Shown: positions 32,498-40,506 of the stretch, piece after piece
Layout: the number at the start of each line of letters is the position of its first letter
Position numbering within the stretch: position 1 is the first letter of the stretch
NCBI RefSeq assembly: GCF_020400605.1
Contig: NZ_JAINRD010000002.1
Location: 124,001-188,000, forward strand
Direction of reading: 5' to 3'
From: Streptomyces aculeolatus
Lineage (GTDB): Bacteria; Actinomycetota; Actinomycetes; Streptomycetales; Streptomycetaceae
DNA length: 64,000 nt
Notes under the pieces: generated by a model
Database searches by the model: none
The model's input: only the letters and a program-made list of their open reading frames with translations
What the model was told of the DNA's origin: nothing
Made by a program: the position numbers and the translations under genes

Positions 32498-35400
32498 CGG
32501 AACACCACCTTCCGCGTGAGCACGTTCGGGTCACCGCCGTGGCGGCGGATCTCGCCCTGCATCGGGTCGAACACGCCGCGGGCGACCTCCCGGCCGTCGA
32601 GTTGGAGGATCACCGGCACCGGCGAGAGCGCGGCGCCGTCGCCACCGCGGCGGGCGGCGGGCATCGCCGACACCGCGCCCGGGGCCGCCGGCGCGGCGAG
32701 GAGCGACTGCCACGCCCGCGGCACCCGCCGGTTCCGCTCGACACCGAGCGCGAAGCCCTCGGCGGTCATGTCGCCGATGCCCTCGGTGACCTTGGACGGG
32801 GACCGGATCCCGAGCGCGCGTTTGATGCTCTTCTCCATGGCGCGGGCGATCTTGAGCATCTGCTTTTCGATCGCGTTCTGCTTCTTCTGCAAGCCCCGGA
32901 CCAGGCCCTCGGCCGCCTTGATGCCCGCGCCGTACATCGCGTCCCGCGCGACGTCGCCGACCTTCCCCGCGTTCGACGCGATCTGCGACCGCAGCGAGTT
33001 CATGCGCTTGATCTGCGCCTTGTCCGCACCGAGCAGCCCCTGCGCCGTCTCCAGCCCGCCGCCCTCAATGCCCGCCTCCGCGATCTCCGAGATCAGGCGC
33101 TTGTCCAGCCCCCGCTTCTTCAGCGTCGCGAGGGCGCCGGCGAGCTTCCCGGACTTGTCCCGGTCCGTCTGCAACTGGCTGAGGATGAGCCCGGCCGTGG
33201 GGATCCGCCCGTTCGTCTGCTCCATGACGCCGGTCACGTTCGCGCTGGAGACGATGCCCGACTTCACCGAGTCCCTGAGCTGAGACGCCGACTGCCGCAG
33301 GTCAGACAGCTTGTCCTTCGCCTTCGACAACTGATCGTTGACCCGGTTCAGGTTCCGCTCCTGCTTGATCAGCGCCGCCCCCGTGCGGTCCATGCCCCGC
33401 AGCAGCCGCCGCTCCGCGCCACCCTCCGCAGCCCGCCGAATCGCGTTCCGCCACTTGTTCAGGTTCGACACCAGATCGCCCACCGAGCCAGCCCCCGCGA
33501 GCTGCTTCTCGAACGCGTCCCGCGAGTACCCCGCCCGCTGCCCGAAGCGGCTGATCCCGAACGCCCCGGACAGCTCGCCGCGGGCCTCGCGGATCCGCCG
33601 CAACTCCTCCTTGCGCCGCTCCCGCGCCCGCCGCTGCCGGTCCGTCAACCCGCCGCTCGCGAACGACTGGATCCCGCCGTTCGCCTGCTCCTCCAGCCGG
33701 AACCCGAACCGGTCCGCCACCTCATCGAGGATCGCCAGCGACCGCGGCCGCTTCGCCGGCGACATCGGAATGTACGCCTCCCCACCGGTCTCGGGCTCGG
33801 CCCACAGCCGGTACGTGGGCTGCGCGATCTGCGCGACGTGCTGCTCCATCCCGCCGTCGGCGTACGCCCGTCCGTAGATGTTGCCGTCCGCCGACCGGCC
33901 CGCCGTGCTGCCGTAGTAGGTGCCCGACGGGATGCTCTTGTGCCCGCGGATCTGGTACGTCGTCGTCACCGTGGTGTTGATCGTCCGGGGGATGTTCGCC
34001 AGCGCCCGCTGGACCTCCCCGATCGACCCGATCGCCTGCCCGTTCTTCGTGGTGACGACCGTCTTGCCGTTCGGCAGACGCTTCGTCTTCAGCCCAACGG
34101 CCTCCAGCGCCGCGATCGCCTGCTTGTTGAGCGTGGAGACCTTGACGGACTTCGCGCCCGGCGTCTTCTGGATCGCGGCCTTGACCTCGCGCAGGCCCTT
34201 GACCGCGTCCTCCTTGTCCATGCGGATCCGGGTCTTCTTATCCGGGATCTTCAGGATCTGCGAGGCGAGCTGCCGCGCCTCCGCCCGACTCAGCCCCATC
34301 TGCACCGCGAGGCGGATCAACTCCGAGCGGCCCCGGGCATAGACGCGGTTGGCCCCTGCCCACGCCCCAGTCGACGCCCGGCTCGCCGTAGCCGCCTCAT
34401 CCGTCTTCGTCGCCAGGTCCTGCAGCGCGGACGCCGCGTCACGGGCCTTCTGCGAGTTGAGGTTCAGCCGGCCGCCGGACATGCTCAAGGCACCGGCGTT
34501 CTCGCGCGCGGCCTTCGCCGCGTCGTCGATCGCCTGCTCAAAGCCGATCATCCCGCCCAAGCCCGCGCGCTGCGTCTCGTTCAACGCGACGAGGGACTGC
34601 CGCAGCCCATCCGCCGAAGCCTTCTGCGCCGCCAGAGCACGCTGCGTCGACTGCGCCTGACGGCCGAACAACCCCTGAGACTCCGCGGCGAGCTTCGCCT
34701 CGAACTTCATGTCCGCGAGCGCATTGCGGTAGTCGTTCGTGTGCTGCTTGAGCTGGCCCATGTCGCCGCCGCCGGCGCGCCACGCCTTCTTCAGGATCTC
34801 GAACTGCGCCGCCGCCGTCTTCGCGTCCCCGCCCCGCACGAGGTTCGCCATGCTCTTGTCCCAGGCGTCGACGTTCTTCGCGGCGTCGGAGATCCCGGGC
34901 CCCTTGGCGAGGCCAACGAACGTGCCGAAGTCGCTGGTCAGCTTCGCGAACCGGTTGTCGGACGCGCCCTTGCTGACCATGGCGATCGACTGGGACATCT
35001 CCTCCAGATTGGACTTCAGCTCGCCGGTGACCTTGCCCCTCGTCGCGAGGGTGTTCAGCGCGGTGCCGAGCGCGTCCACCTCGATGGCCGGCTTGTCGTT
35101 CTTCAGCTTGTTCAGCACCACCAGCAGACCGCCGATGGCCGCCGCCGCCAGCCCGATCTTCGCGCCCCGCGACAGCGTGCCGAACGCCGCCGACAACCCC
35201 GCCAGACCGCCGCCGGCCGCAGTCGACGCCGCGCGCATCGCCGTGGCGCGCCCCGTGAACGCGGCCATGGCCGTGCTCGCCGCCCCGAGACCAGCCGCCG
35301 CCAGGGTCACCGCCTTGTACGCGACGGCGAGTTGCAGCAGCGTCGACAGCACGTCGGTGGGGATCGCGTTGACCATCTTCGCGAAGGCGTTGACGACCGT

Positions 35401-36384
35401 CAGCATGCTCACGCCGGTGTCCGCCGCCGCCGCCACGAGGTGCGTCAGCGCGCGGGCGAGGTTCCGCAGCGTCTCGCCCACGAGCGGCCCGTTCGTGCGG
35501 GCGTAGTCCATGAACTCGGCCATCTGCCCGCGGCCGGTGCCGCTGTCCATGGCCCGGGAGAAGGAGATCAGCCCGTCGGTGGCCTTCCGCAGTGCGCCCG
35601 AGGAGAACGCCGCGAAGCTGTTCATGAACCGCTCGAAGCCGGCCGACTGGATCCCGCCACCCATGACCGTCATCAGCCGGTCCAACTCGCGGGACGCGCC
35701 GCGTACGACCGGGGAGAGACGCGGCAGCAGCGCCCCGAAGTTCGCGAACGCCTTCGTCGCCACGGGCATAGCGCTTCCGGCGAGGAGGTTCGACCACTCC
35801 TTGTAGTCGTCCTTCAGCACCCCCAGCGCCAGCGCGGCTTGCCGCGTCGGCGCCGGCATCGCGTTCAGCGCCCGCAGGTACTCGGTCTGCGCCTTCGCCG
35901 CCTCCGCCGACGTCTTCCCGTGCTCGCGGACGGCGTCCTTGTACTTCTTCTGCGCCTCGGACGCGCGGGACAGAGCGGGGACCTGCCCCGCGACCGCGAG
36001 CCCGAACGCGCCCACCGCCACACCGGCAGCGGTAGCGCCCGCGGCGATCGGCACCAGTGACGCCCCGATCGGCACCAGAGCCGGCGCCAGGGAAATCGCC
36101 GCCGCCTTCAGCTTGTTCATGCCGTCGCCACCGCGGCCGGCGGCACCCGACAGGCCACCCAGGCCGCCGCGGGCGCCGGCGAGGCTGCCACCGAGGCGCC
36201 GCATGCTCGCGTCGAGCGCGTCGGTGTCGTCGCGAAGCGTCCGAGTGCGGCTGCTCAGCCCGGCGAGGTGCCGGTCGGCCGCCGCCGCGTGGGCGCCGAG
36301 GGTGCGGATGGAGGCGTTGACGGACGCCAGGCCGCGCGCGGTGTCGTTGTCGACCCGTACGCGGATCTCCACGTCATTCGCCAA
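32494..36384 (-). CDS. Tape measure protein
   Basis: A 1,296-residue, mostly helical protein that sets tail length. The N-terminus is a coiled coil; hydrophobic Ala/Gly/Val stretches at about 90-130 and 330-440 are the membrane-like segments typical of tape measures. The C-terminal third is Lys/Arg-rich with many heptads. Its start overlaps the frameshifted tail chaperone by 11 bases, and its end overlaps the tail-tip gene by four. Length and position are diagnostic. If about 1.5 A of tail per residue applies, the tail would be near 190 nm (inference). Confidence 0.9.
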   Translation of the reverse strand: MANDVEIRVRVDNDTARGLASVNASIRTLGAHAAAADRHLAGLSSRTRTLRDDTDALDASMRRLGGSLAGARGGLGGLSGAAGRGGDGMNKLKAAAISLAPALVPIGASLVPIAAGATAAGVAVGAFGLAVAGQVPALSRASEAQKKYKDAVREHGKTSAEAAKAQTEYLRALNAMPAPTRQAALALGVLKDDYKEWSNLLAGSAMPVATKAFANFGALLPRLSPVVRGASRELDRLMTVMGGGIQSAGFERFMNSFAAFSSGALRKATDGLISFSRAMDSGTGRGQMAEFMDYARTNGPLVGETLRNLARALTHLVAAAADTGVSMLTVVNAFAKMVNAIPTDVLSTLLQLAVAYKAVTLAAAGLGAASTAMAAFTGRATAMRAASTAAGGGLAGLSAAFGTLSRGAKIGLAAAAIGGLLVVLNKLKNDKPAIEVDALGTALNTLATRGKVTGELKSNLEEMSQSIAMVSKGASDNRFAKLTSDFGTFVGLAKGPGISDAAKNVDAWDKSMANLVRGGDAKTAAAQFEILKKAWRAGGGDMGQLKQHTNDYRNALADMKFEAKLAAESQGLFGRQAQSTQRALAAQKASADGLRQSLVALNETQRAGLGGMIGFEQAIDDAAKAARENAGALSMSGGRLNLNSQKARDAASALQDLATKTDEAATASRASTGAWAGANRVYARGRSELIRLAVQMGLSRAEARQLASQILKIPDKKTRIRMDKEDAVKGLREVKAAIQKTPGAKSVKVSTLNKQAIAALEAVGLKTKRLPNGKTVVTTKNGQAIGSIGEVQRALANIPRTINTTVTTTYQIRGHKSIPSGTYYGSTAGRSADGNIYGRAYADGGMEQHVAQIAQPTYRLWAEPETGGEAYIPMSPAKRPRSLAILDEVADRFGFRLEEQANGGIQSFASGGLTDRQRRARERRKEELRRIREARGELSGAFGISRFGQRAGYSRDAFEKQLAGAGSVGDLVSNLNKWRNAIRRAAEGGAERRLLRGMDRTGAALIKQERNLNRVNDQLSKAKDKLSDLRQSASQLRDSVKSGIVSSANVTGVMEQTNGRIPTAGLILSQLQTDRDKSGKLAGALATLKKRGLDKRLISEIAEAGIEGGGLETAQGLLGADKAQIKRMNSLRSQIASNAGKVGDVARDAMYGAGIKAAEGLVRGLQKKQNAIEKQMLKIARAMEKSIKRALGIRSPSKVTEGIGDMTAEGFALGVERNRRVPRAWQSLLAAPAAPGAVSAMPAARRGGDGAALSPVPVILQLDGREVARGVFDPMQGEIRRHGGDPNVLTRKVVFR

Positions 36385-36628
36385 CGCCCTCCCCTCCCTC
36401 CGTGTCCTGGCCTCCTCCGAGGCGTTCGATTTCGAGCAGGTGCAGCAGTTCCACGTCCTCCCGCAGGAGGGTGGTCAGCGTGTAGCCGGGGAACCTCTGC
36501 AGCAGGCCGAGGATCAGGCGGGCACGCTCGTAGGCGGCAGGGGCTCGGACAGGGTTTCCGTCGGAATCGACGCCACCGGGGACGGCCCGCCAGAGGGCGA
36601 GCTGTCGGCCAAAGGGGCGTCCACCTTC
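36374..36628 (-). CDS. Tail assembly chaperone, frameshifted C-terminal part (GT extension)
   Basis: This 84-residue extension has no start of its own in the right place and begins at the slip site. A -1 shift after the GGG-GGG pair joins residue 112 of the upstream frame to Glu-Gly-Gly-Arg-Pro-Phe-Gly, giving a 196-residue fusion. The sequence (Gln-Leu-Ala-Leu-Trp-Arg-Ala-Val, then helical Leu-rich segments) is clearly coding. By analogy with lambda gpG/gpGT, the extended form should bridge the tape measure and tail tube. Confidence 0.8.
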   Translation of the reverse strand, partial: EGGRPFGRQLALWRAVPGGVDSDGNPVRAPAAYERARLILGLLQRFPGYTLTTLLREDVELLHLLEIERLGGGQDTEGGEGVGE

Positions 36629-36963
36629 CCCCCGAGAATCTCCATCCACTCGGTGGCGAGCGCGATCGCAAGGTCGTTGTCGATACCGAACAGGGCCTTG
36701 CGGTTGCACGGCAGCGGCTTCCCGCCCTCGTCTTCGAGGTTCCAGGAGATGAGGGAGTCCCCGAACTCCTCCATTTGACGGACAAGAACGCTGCGGGTGT
36801 CCCCGTCGTCCGAGTCGGAGAGCCCCTCCAGAACGAGGTACTCCTCCAGGGACTTGCCTCGTGCGTACGCGAGGGGTGCCTCTTCGCCGTCGTCGACGAC
36901 GCCGTACTCCTTGTGGTCCTGGAGGGAGATCCTCAGGCGGCGGGTGGTCTTGCGGTAGCCCAT
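36514..36963 (-). CDS. Tail assembly chaperone (G protein)
   Basis: A 149-residue acidic protein. It lies directly between the tail tube and tape measure genes, the invariant position of the first tail chaperone. When no shift occurs, translation continues in this frame through a Ser/Pro-rich tail to 36514. The frameshift product is the longer form. It coats the tape measure during tail assembly and is absent from the virion in related phages. Confidence 0.85.
   Translation of the reverse strand: MGYRKTTRRLRISLQDHKEYGVVDDGEEAPLAYARGKSLEEYLVLEGLSDSDDGDTRSVLVRQMEEFGDSLISWNLEDEGGKPLPCNRKALFGIDNDLAIALATEWMEILGGKVDAPLADSSPSGGPSPVASIPTETLSEPLPPTSVPA
36628..36633 (-). other. Candidate -1 ribosomal frameshift site
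   Basis: Six consecutive G on the minus strand, read as CTC-GGG-GGG-AAG in the chaperone frame. A -1 slip leaves both glycyl-tRNAs on mostly matched codons (CGG/GGG) and enters the second frame, which is open to 36374. The window between the zero-frame stop and the upstream stop of the second frame limits the shift to 36514-36709, and this run is the best slippery sequence in it. Confidence 0.7.
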
Positions 36964-36965
36964 GG

Positions 36966-37373
36966 TCAGCTCCAGGTGGGGACGGTGCCGTCCGAGAGGA
37001 CCCCGGGCACGGCGAACGTGAGTTCGCCCGAGTCCGCGCGGGTCAGCGGGTAGTCCGTGTACAGCACCTCGTTCGCGAGGGTCTGCCCAGACACCGTCAG
37101 GGTGGTGGTGCGCGCCACGGAGGTCGACGGCACCGTCTTGAACACGGCGTGCGACATGTTCGCCGCGTCGTTGAACACTCCGTTCAGGGTGATCGAGAAG
37201 TCGGCGAGCAGCAGCAGCCGCTCGTACGCGCTCTTGTCGATGCCCGTCACGTCCTGCACGCCGCGGGGGGTCGCGTACTGCAGGTTCGTGAAGTCGTTCT
37301 TGATGGCCTGCGGGGTGCCGGACGCATCGTCGACCGACGCAGTCGTCCAGCCGAGGCCGCTCTCCTTCGCCAT
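36966..37373 (-). CDS. Tail tube-like protein, shorter paralogue
   Basis: A 135-residue protein. Met-Ala-Lys-x-Ser-Gly-Leu-Gly at the start and Gly-Ile-Asp-Lys-Ser-Ala-x-Glu-Arg in the middle are shared with the 247-residue protein at 37855-38598, and both are beta-rich. It therefore appears to be a second, shorter major-tail-type subunit. It lies just upstream of the tail chaperone. It may be the true tube protein, with the longer copy carrying a decoration domain, or the reverse. Confidence 0.7.
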   Translation of the reverse strand: MAKESGLGWTTASVDDASGTPQAIKNDFTNLQYATPRGVQDVTGIDKSAYERLLLLADFSITLNGVFNDAANMSHAVFKTVPSTSVARTTTLTVSGQTLANEVLYTDYPLTRADSGELTFAVPGVLSDGTVPTWS

Positions 37374-37378
37374 GGTGG

Positions 37379-37855
37379 CTATCCCTTCTGATGTGCGTCG
37401 GCGAGCGCCTGCTGGTGCTCGGCGAACTGCTCGGTCCAGAACTGCGGCCGCTGGTGCTGCCGGGCCTTCGTGCCCCGGGGGTTGCCGCGGTGGTCGCCGT
37501 CGCGGACCACGTACAGCTCCGGGCGGTCGATGCGCGTGCGGTGGGTCGCGGCGCGGAAGCAGGGCTGCCCGCCCTCGAACATGAGCCAGGTCTCGCCGTC
37601 GGCCACGCGCTGCTCCACGTAGCGGTACGGCACCCAGCGGCCGTTGACCTGGTGACGGGCCGTCCGGGCGTCGTGGAGCATCTGCGGGGGCAGGCCCTCG
37701 ACGCGCACCCGCCAGCCGTTCCGGTAGTCGGGGCAGTCGACCTCGGCGCAGGTGGCCGGCCGCCAGTGAGTGGAGACCGGCGCGACGATGGCGAACGTCT
37801 TGTACGCCTCCGGCGGCATGGCCGGCTCGACGCGGTTCATGGGACGCGGCTGCAT
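37379..37855 (-). CDS. Hypothetical phage protein between tail-tube genes
   Basis: A 158-residue protein. It has two Cys in Thr-Cys-Ala-Glu-Val-Asp-Cys-Pro-Asp-Tyr near residue 40 and a His/Gln/Lys-rich C-terminus (Phe-Trp-Thr-Glu-Gln-Phe-Ala-Glu-His-Gln-Gln). The start overlaps the previous stop by one base (TGATG). It recurs in this position in actinophages, as far as I remember, but I know no function. A tail assembly or structural role is inferred from place. Confidence 0.6.
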   Translation of the reverse strand: MQPRPMNRVEPAMPPEAYKTFAIVAPVSTHWRPATCAEVDCPDYRNGWRVRVEGLPPQMLHDARTARHQVNGRWVPYRYVEQRVADGETWLMFEGGQPCFRAATHRTRIDRPELYVVRDGDHRGNPRGTKARQHQRPQFWTEQFAEHQQALADAHQKG

Positions 37856-38598
37856 CAGAACACCACTCCTGCGATCTCGTTCTTGATGACGACGACGGCG
37901 AACGCCAGCTCGGTGAACCCGCCGGTCGTGGAGGTGGCCACGCGCAGGTAGCGGCGGACCGTGGCGTCGTTCGCGGTCGCGATGCGCTCGGCGACCGGTC
38001 CCGCGGTGACCTCGGTGAACGCGAGGCCGGTGACCGCGGCGAACGTCGCGTCGTCGGCGGAGTCCTCGATGGTGATGGTGGCGTCGGTGCCGGTGAACGC
38101 CATCACCTGCACGTACGCCTGCGCGCCGAACGCCTCCGACGCGGTGGTGTCGATCGATGCGCCGTCCGTCGCCGCGGTGTCCGTACGGACGCCGGCCGTC
38201 AGCGACCGGCCCCATTCGACGCCGAAGCCGTTGCACTGCAGGTCGAACGCGAAGGTGAACGCGCCGTCGCCGCCGCGCGTGCCGTCGTAGTTGACCTGCT
38301 TCGACACCTGGCAGGCCGCGGGGTTCCCGAGGGTGGTGCCGCGGAAGTAGGCGCCGTGCACGTCGGTCATGGGCAGCGACGACAGGCGGGGGTGGGCGCG
38401 GTCGGTGTCCGGGTTGAAGAACGCGGTGCCGGTCATGCCGCCGGTGCGCAGGCCGCCGATGCGTTCGTTCGCGCTCTTGTCGATGCCGGTGGTGCTGAGC
38501 GCGGCGGGTCCGCCGGAGACGGAGATGCTGTTGACGTCGCCGGACACGTCGTAGCCGTGGATGTAGAAGTTGTCCCCGAGGCCCGAGCTTTTCGCCAC
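37855..38598 (-). CDS. Major tail tube-like protein, longer paralogue
   Basis: A 247-residue protein from GTG 38598. It shares its N-terminal motif and Gly-Ile-Asp-Lys-Ser-Ala-x-Glu-Arg with the 135-residue protein at 36966. The remainder is beta-rich with Thr/Ala/Asp repeats (Ile-Thr-Ile-Glu-Asp-Ser-Ala-Asp-Asp-Ala-Thr-Phe), resembling an Ig-like or decoration domain on the C-terminal half. It sits downstream of the head-tail connector genes, as expected for a tail tube subunit. Confidence 0.72.
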   Translation of the reverse strand: MAKSSGLGDNFYIHGYDVSGDVNSISVSGGPAALSTTGIDKSANERIGGLRTGGMTGTAFFNPDTDRAHPRLSSLPMTDVHGAYFRGTTLGNPAACQVSKQVNYDGTRGGDGAFTFAFDLQCNGFGVEWGRSLTAGVRTDTAATDGASIDTTASEAFGAQAYVQVMAFTGTDATITIEDSADDATFAAVTGLAFTEVTAGPVAERIATANDATVRRYLRVATSTTGGFTELAFAVVVIKNEIAGVVF

Positions 38599-38599
38599 G

Positions 38600-39055
38600 T
38601 CAGGCCACCTCCGTCCAAAGATCGTTGACGACGACCGGGAGAGAGATCGTCATGACGCGGTACTTCGCGCCGTCCTGCTGGATGTAGCCGGCGAGCACGT
38701 CCAGCGGCTGGCCGTGGGCGCCGAGGAGGTCGACGGAGCGGAGCAGGCCGCCGAGGGTGAAGTCGCCGGAGTAGGCGGCGCACAGCGTGTCGACGGCGGC
38801 GAGCATGTTGGGGTCGATCTCGTCGGGTGGGTTCTGGATCATCGGTGCGAAGAGCCGCACGTTGAACGTCAGCAGCACCGACAGTGACGACAGGCCGGAG
38901 GACCGTACGGGGGTGACCCGGTTCGCCCACACCGCCGCGGTGAGGCCGTGGCCGGGCGGGTTCTCCGGCTCGTGCTGGTTGACCCGCTCGAAGTGCCCGG
39001 AGGCCATGGCGTGGGAGACCACGGCGTCGAGGATGCCGAGGACGTTGAGAGCCAT
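38600..39055 (-). CDS. Tail terminator/neck protein (probable)
   Basis: A 151-residue protein between the head-closure genes and the tail tube, the normal position of the tail terminator. The sequence has an N-terminal helix, a central strand-rich region (Ser-Val-Leu-Leu-Thr-Phe-Asn-Val-Arg-Leu-Phe) and a final beta segment (Met-Thr-Ile-Ser-Leu-Pro-Val-Val-Val), compatible with the gpU-like fold. The function is assigned by gene order. Confidence 0.6.
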   Translation of the reverse strand: MALNVLGILDAVVSHAMASGHFERVNQHEPENPPGHGLTAAVWANRVTPVRSSGLSSLSVLLTFNVRLFAPMIQNPPDEIDPNMLAAVDTLCAAYSGDFTLGGLLRSVDLLGAHGQPLDVLAGYIQQDGAKYRVMTISLPVVVNDLWTEVA

Positions 39056-39058
39056 GGG

Positions 39059-39445
39059 TCAGCCCCCCATCCCGGGGAGGTGCCGCCGTACGGCGCGCTC
39101 CGCGATCTCGGGGCCGCGGGACCGCGCCGCCTCCTTCGTCCGCCGCCAGTGGCCGTACCCGGCGAAGCGGGTGACCGGCGCGTTGCGGGAGCCGACGCCC
39201 TCCAGCCACGGCCCGTACACCACGCCCTGGTCGTGCACCAGGGAGGTATCGCCGCTGACTCTGGTGGTCGTCACCCGAGACACGTAGTAGCCCGTGGGGT
39301 TCCTGAAGTGCGCACCCATGTCCGTCAGCGCGCGCTCTTCGGCGAACTCGGCGATGTCCTCGCGGGCGTCGTCGCAGGCGTCCTGCGCGGCGCGGGCGGC
39401 GCGGCCATCGAACAGCGGCCCGGAGATGTGCACGGAGATGCTCAT
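39059..39445 (-). CDS. HK97 gp10-like neck/tail completion protein (probable)
   Basis: A 128-residue basic protein. The N-terminal helix (Ala-Ala-Gln-Asp-Ala-Cys-Asp-Asp-Ala-Arg-Glu-Asp-Ile-Ala) followed by Tyr-Tyr-Val-Ser-Arg-Val and Gly-x-x-Tyr-Gly-Pro-Trp-Leu-Glu-Gly fits the minor-capsid/gp10-like family that completes the head-tail joint. The start overlaps the preceding connector gene by four bases. Confidence 0.65.
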   Translation of the reverse strand: MSISVHISGPLFDGRAARAAQDACDDAREDIAEFAEERALTDMGAHFRNPTGYYVSRVTTTRVSGDTSLVHDQGVVYGPWLEGVGSRNAPVTRFAGYGHWRRTKEAARSRGPEIAERAVRRHLPGMGG

Positions 39446-40506
39446 ACCGCCCTCACCCTGGCTTTCCTGCCGTGCGAGGCGTACACGCGGTCTCGCAGCG
39501 CGGCGAGGGCGGTCGCGTCCATGGCGCGTTCGCTGCTGCCGCCGTCGCCCGTACGGCGCGTCCGGGCGTACCCGGTCCGCTCGTTGTCGAGCTGCGCGAC
39601 CGCCTCGGCGAGGACCAGGTCCCGCACCGGGCCGGGCGGGTCCCACCGCACCACAGCGGCACCGGAGTCGTGCGCGGCGGCGGTGGTGCCGAGCGCGCCG
39701 CGGCGGACGGTCAGCGTGCGGGGGGCGTAGATGTCGGCGCCGGCCGTGTGCGCGGCGAGCACCGAGCCGTCCCACCCGCGCTTCACCGTCAGGGTGTTGC
39801 CCGCGATGTCGACGATCAGCATGCGCTCGGACTCGATGAGGACCACCTCGTCGACCGCGAAACCGCTACCGTCCGCCACGGTGACGGACACCGCGCTGTT
39901 CTGCGCCGTGAGGTCTCCGGCGAGGTTCTGCCCGGTGTCGGCCATGGTCCGCGCGGTGACGAGGAGCCGCTCTGCGCCGAGGCGTACGACGCTGCCGACG
40001 CCGAGCGCGGCGGCGGCCGGCCCGTCGACGGTGATGCTCGTGGCGTTGGCCGAGGCGACGGCGGCCGTGAGCGCGCCTACGGTGGTCTCGTCGTTGCGGT
40101 AGCCGAACAGGCCGGTCAGCGTGATGTCCCGCTGGTGGGTGTCGCCGCCTCCGAACGTCGCCGGGCCGGCGAGGTCGATCTCCACGCGGTTGTACGGCGG
40201 GCCGCTCCGGTTGGGCTCCAAGAAGAAGTCGGCTTCGTTGATCGGCACGCCGCCCGACGACAGCGACGTCACCGAGATCAGCTCGGAATCGTCGAGCCAC
40301 AGGCGCCACGGGCGCGCGTACTGCGGGCCCGGGAAGTCGAAGTACCTGGTGGCGATCTGCGGGTAGAAGCGGCGGTGACACAGCGCCTCGACATCGCGCG
40401 ACGCGGACTCGATGGCCCGGTCGACCTGAGAGGCGTTGCGGGCGGTCGTCTTCGAGTCCAGCGCCCGCATCACGTCCTCACGGGTCGCGTACACCGGCTG
40501 CATCAT
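39442..40506 (-). CDS. Head-tail connector/adaptor protein
   Basis: A 354-residue protein. The N-terminal part (Tyr-Ala-Thr-Arg-Glu-Asp-Val-Met-Arg-Ala-Leu, then Ser-Arg-Asp-Val-Glu-Ala-Leu-Cys-His-Arg-Arg-Phe-Tyr-Pro) is the helical signature of gp6/gp15-like adaptors, but an insertion of about 130 beta-rich residues (about 150-290) makes the protein far longer than the usual 100-150. ATG 40506 is followed at once by a second Met; either may be used. Confidence 0.7.
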   Translation of the reverse strand: MMQPVYATREDVMRALDSKTTARNASQVDRAIESASRDVEALCHRRFYPQIATRYFDFPGPQYARPWRLWLDDSELISVTSLSSGGVPINEADFFLEPNRSGPPYNRVEIDLAGPATFGGGDTHQRDITLTGLFGYRNDETTVGALTAAVASANATSITVDGPAAAALGVGSVVRLGAERLLVTARTMADTGQNLAGDLTAQNSAVSVTVADGSGFAVDEVVLIESERMLIVDIAGNTLTVKRGWDGSVLAAHTAGADIYAPRTLTVRRGALGTTAAAHDSGAAVVRWDPPGPVRDLVLAEAVAQLDNERTGYARTRRTGDGGSSERAMDATALAALRDRVYASHGRKARVRAV

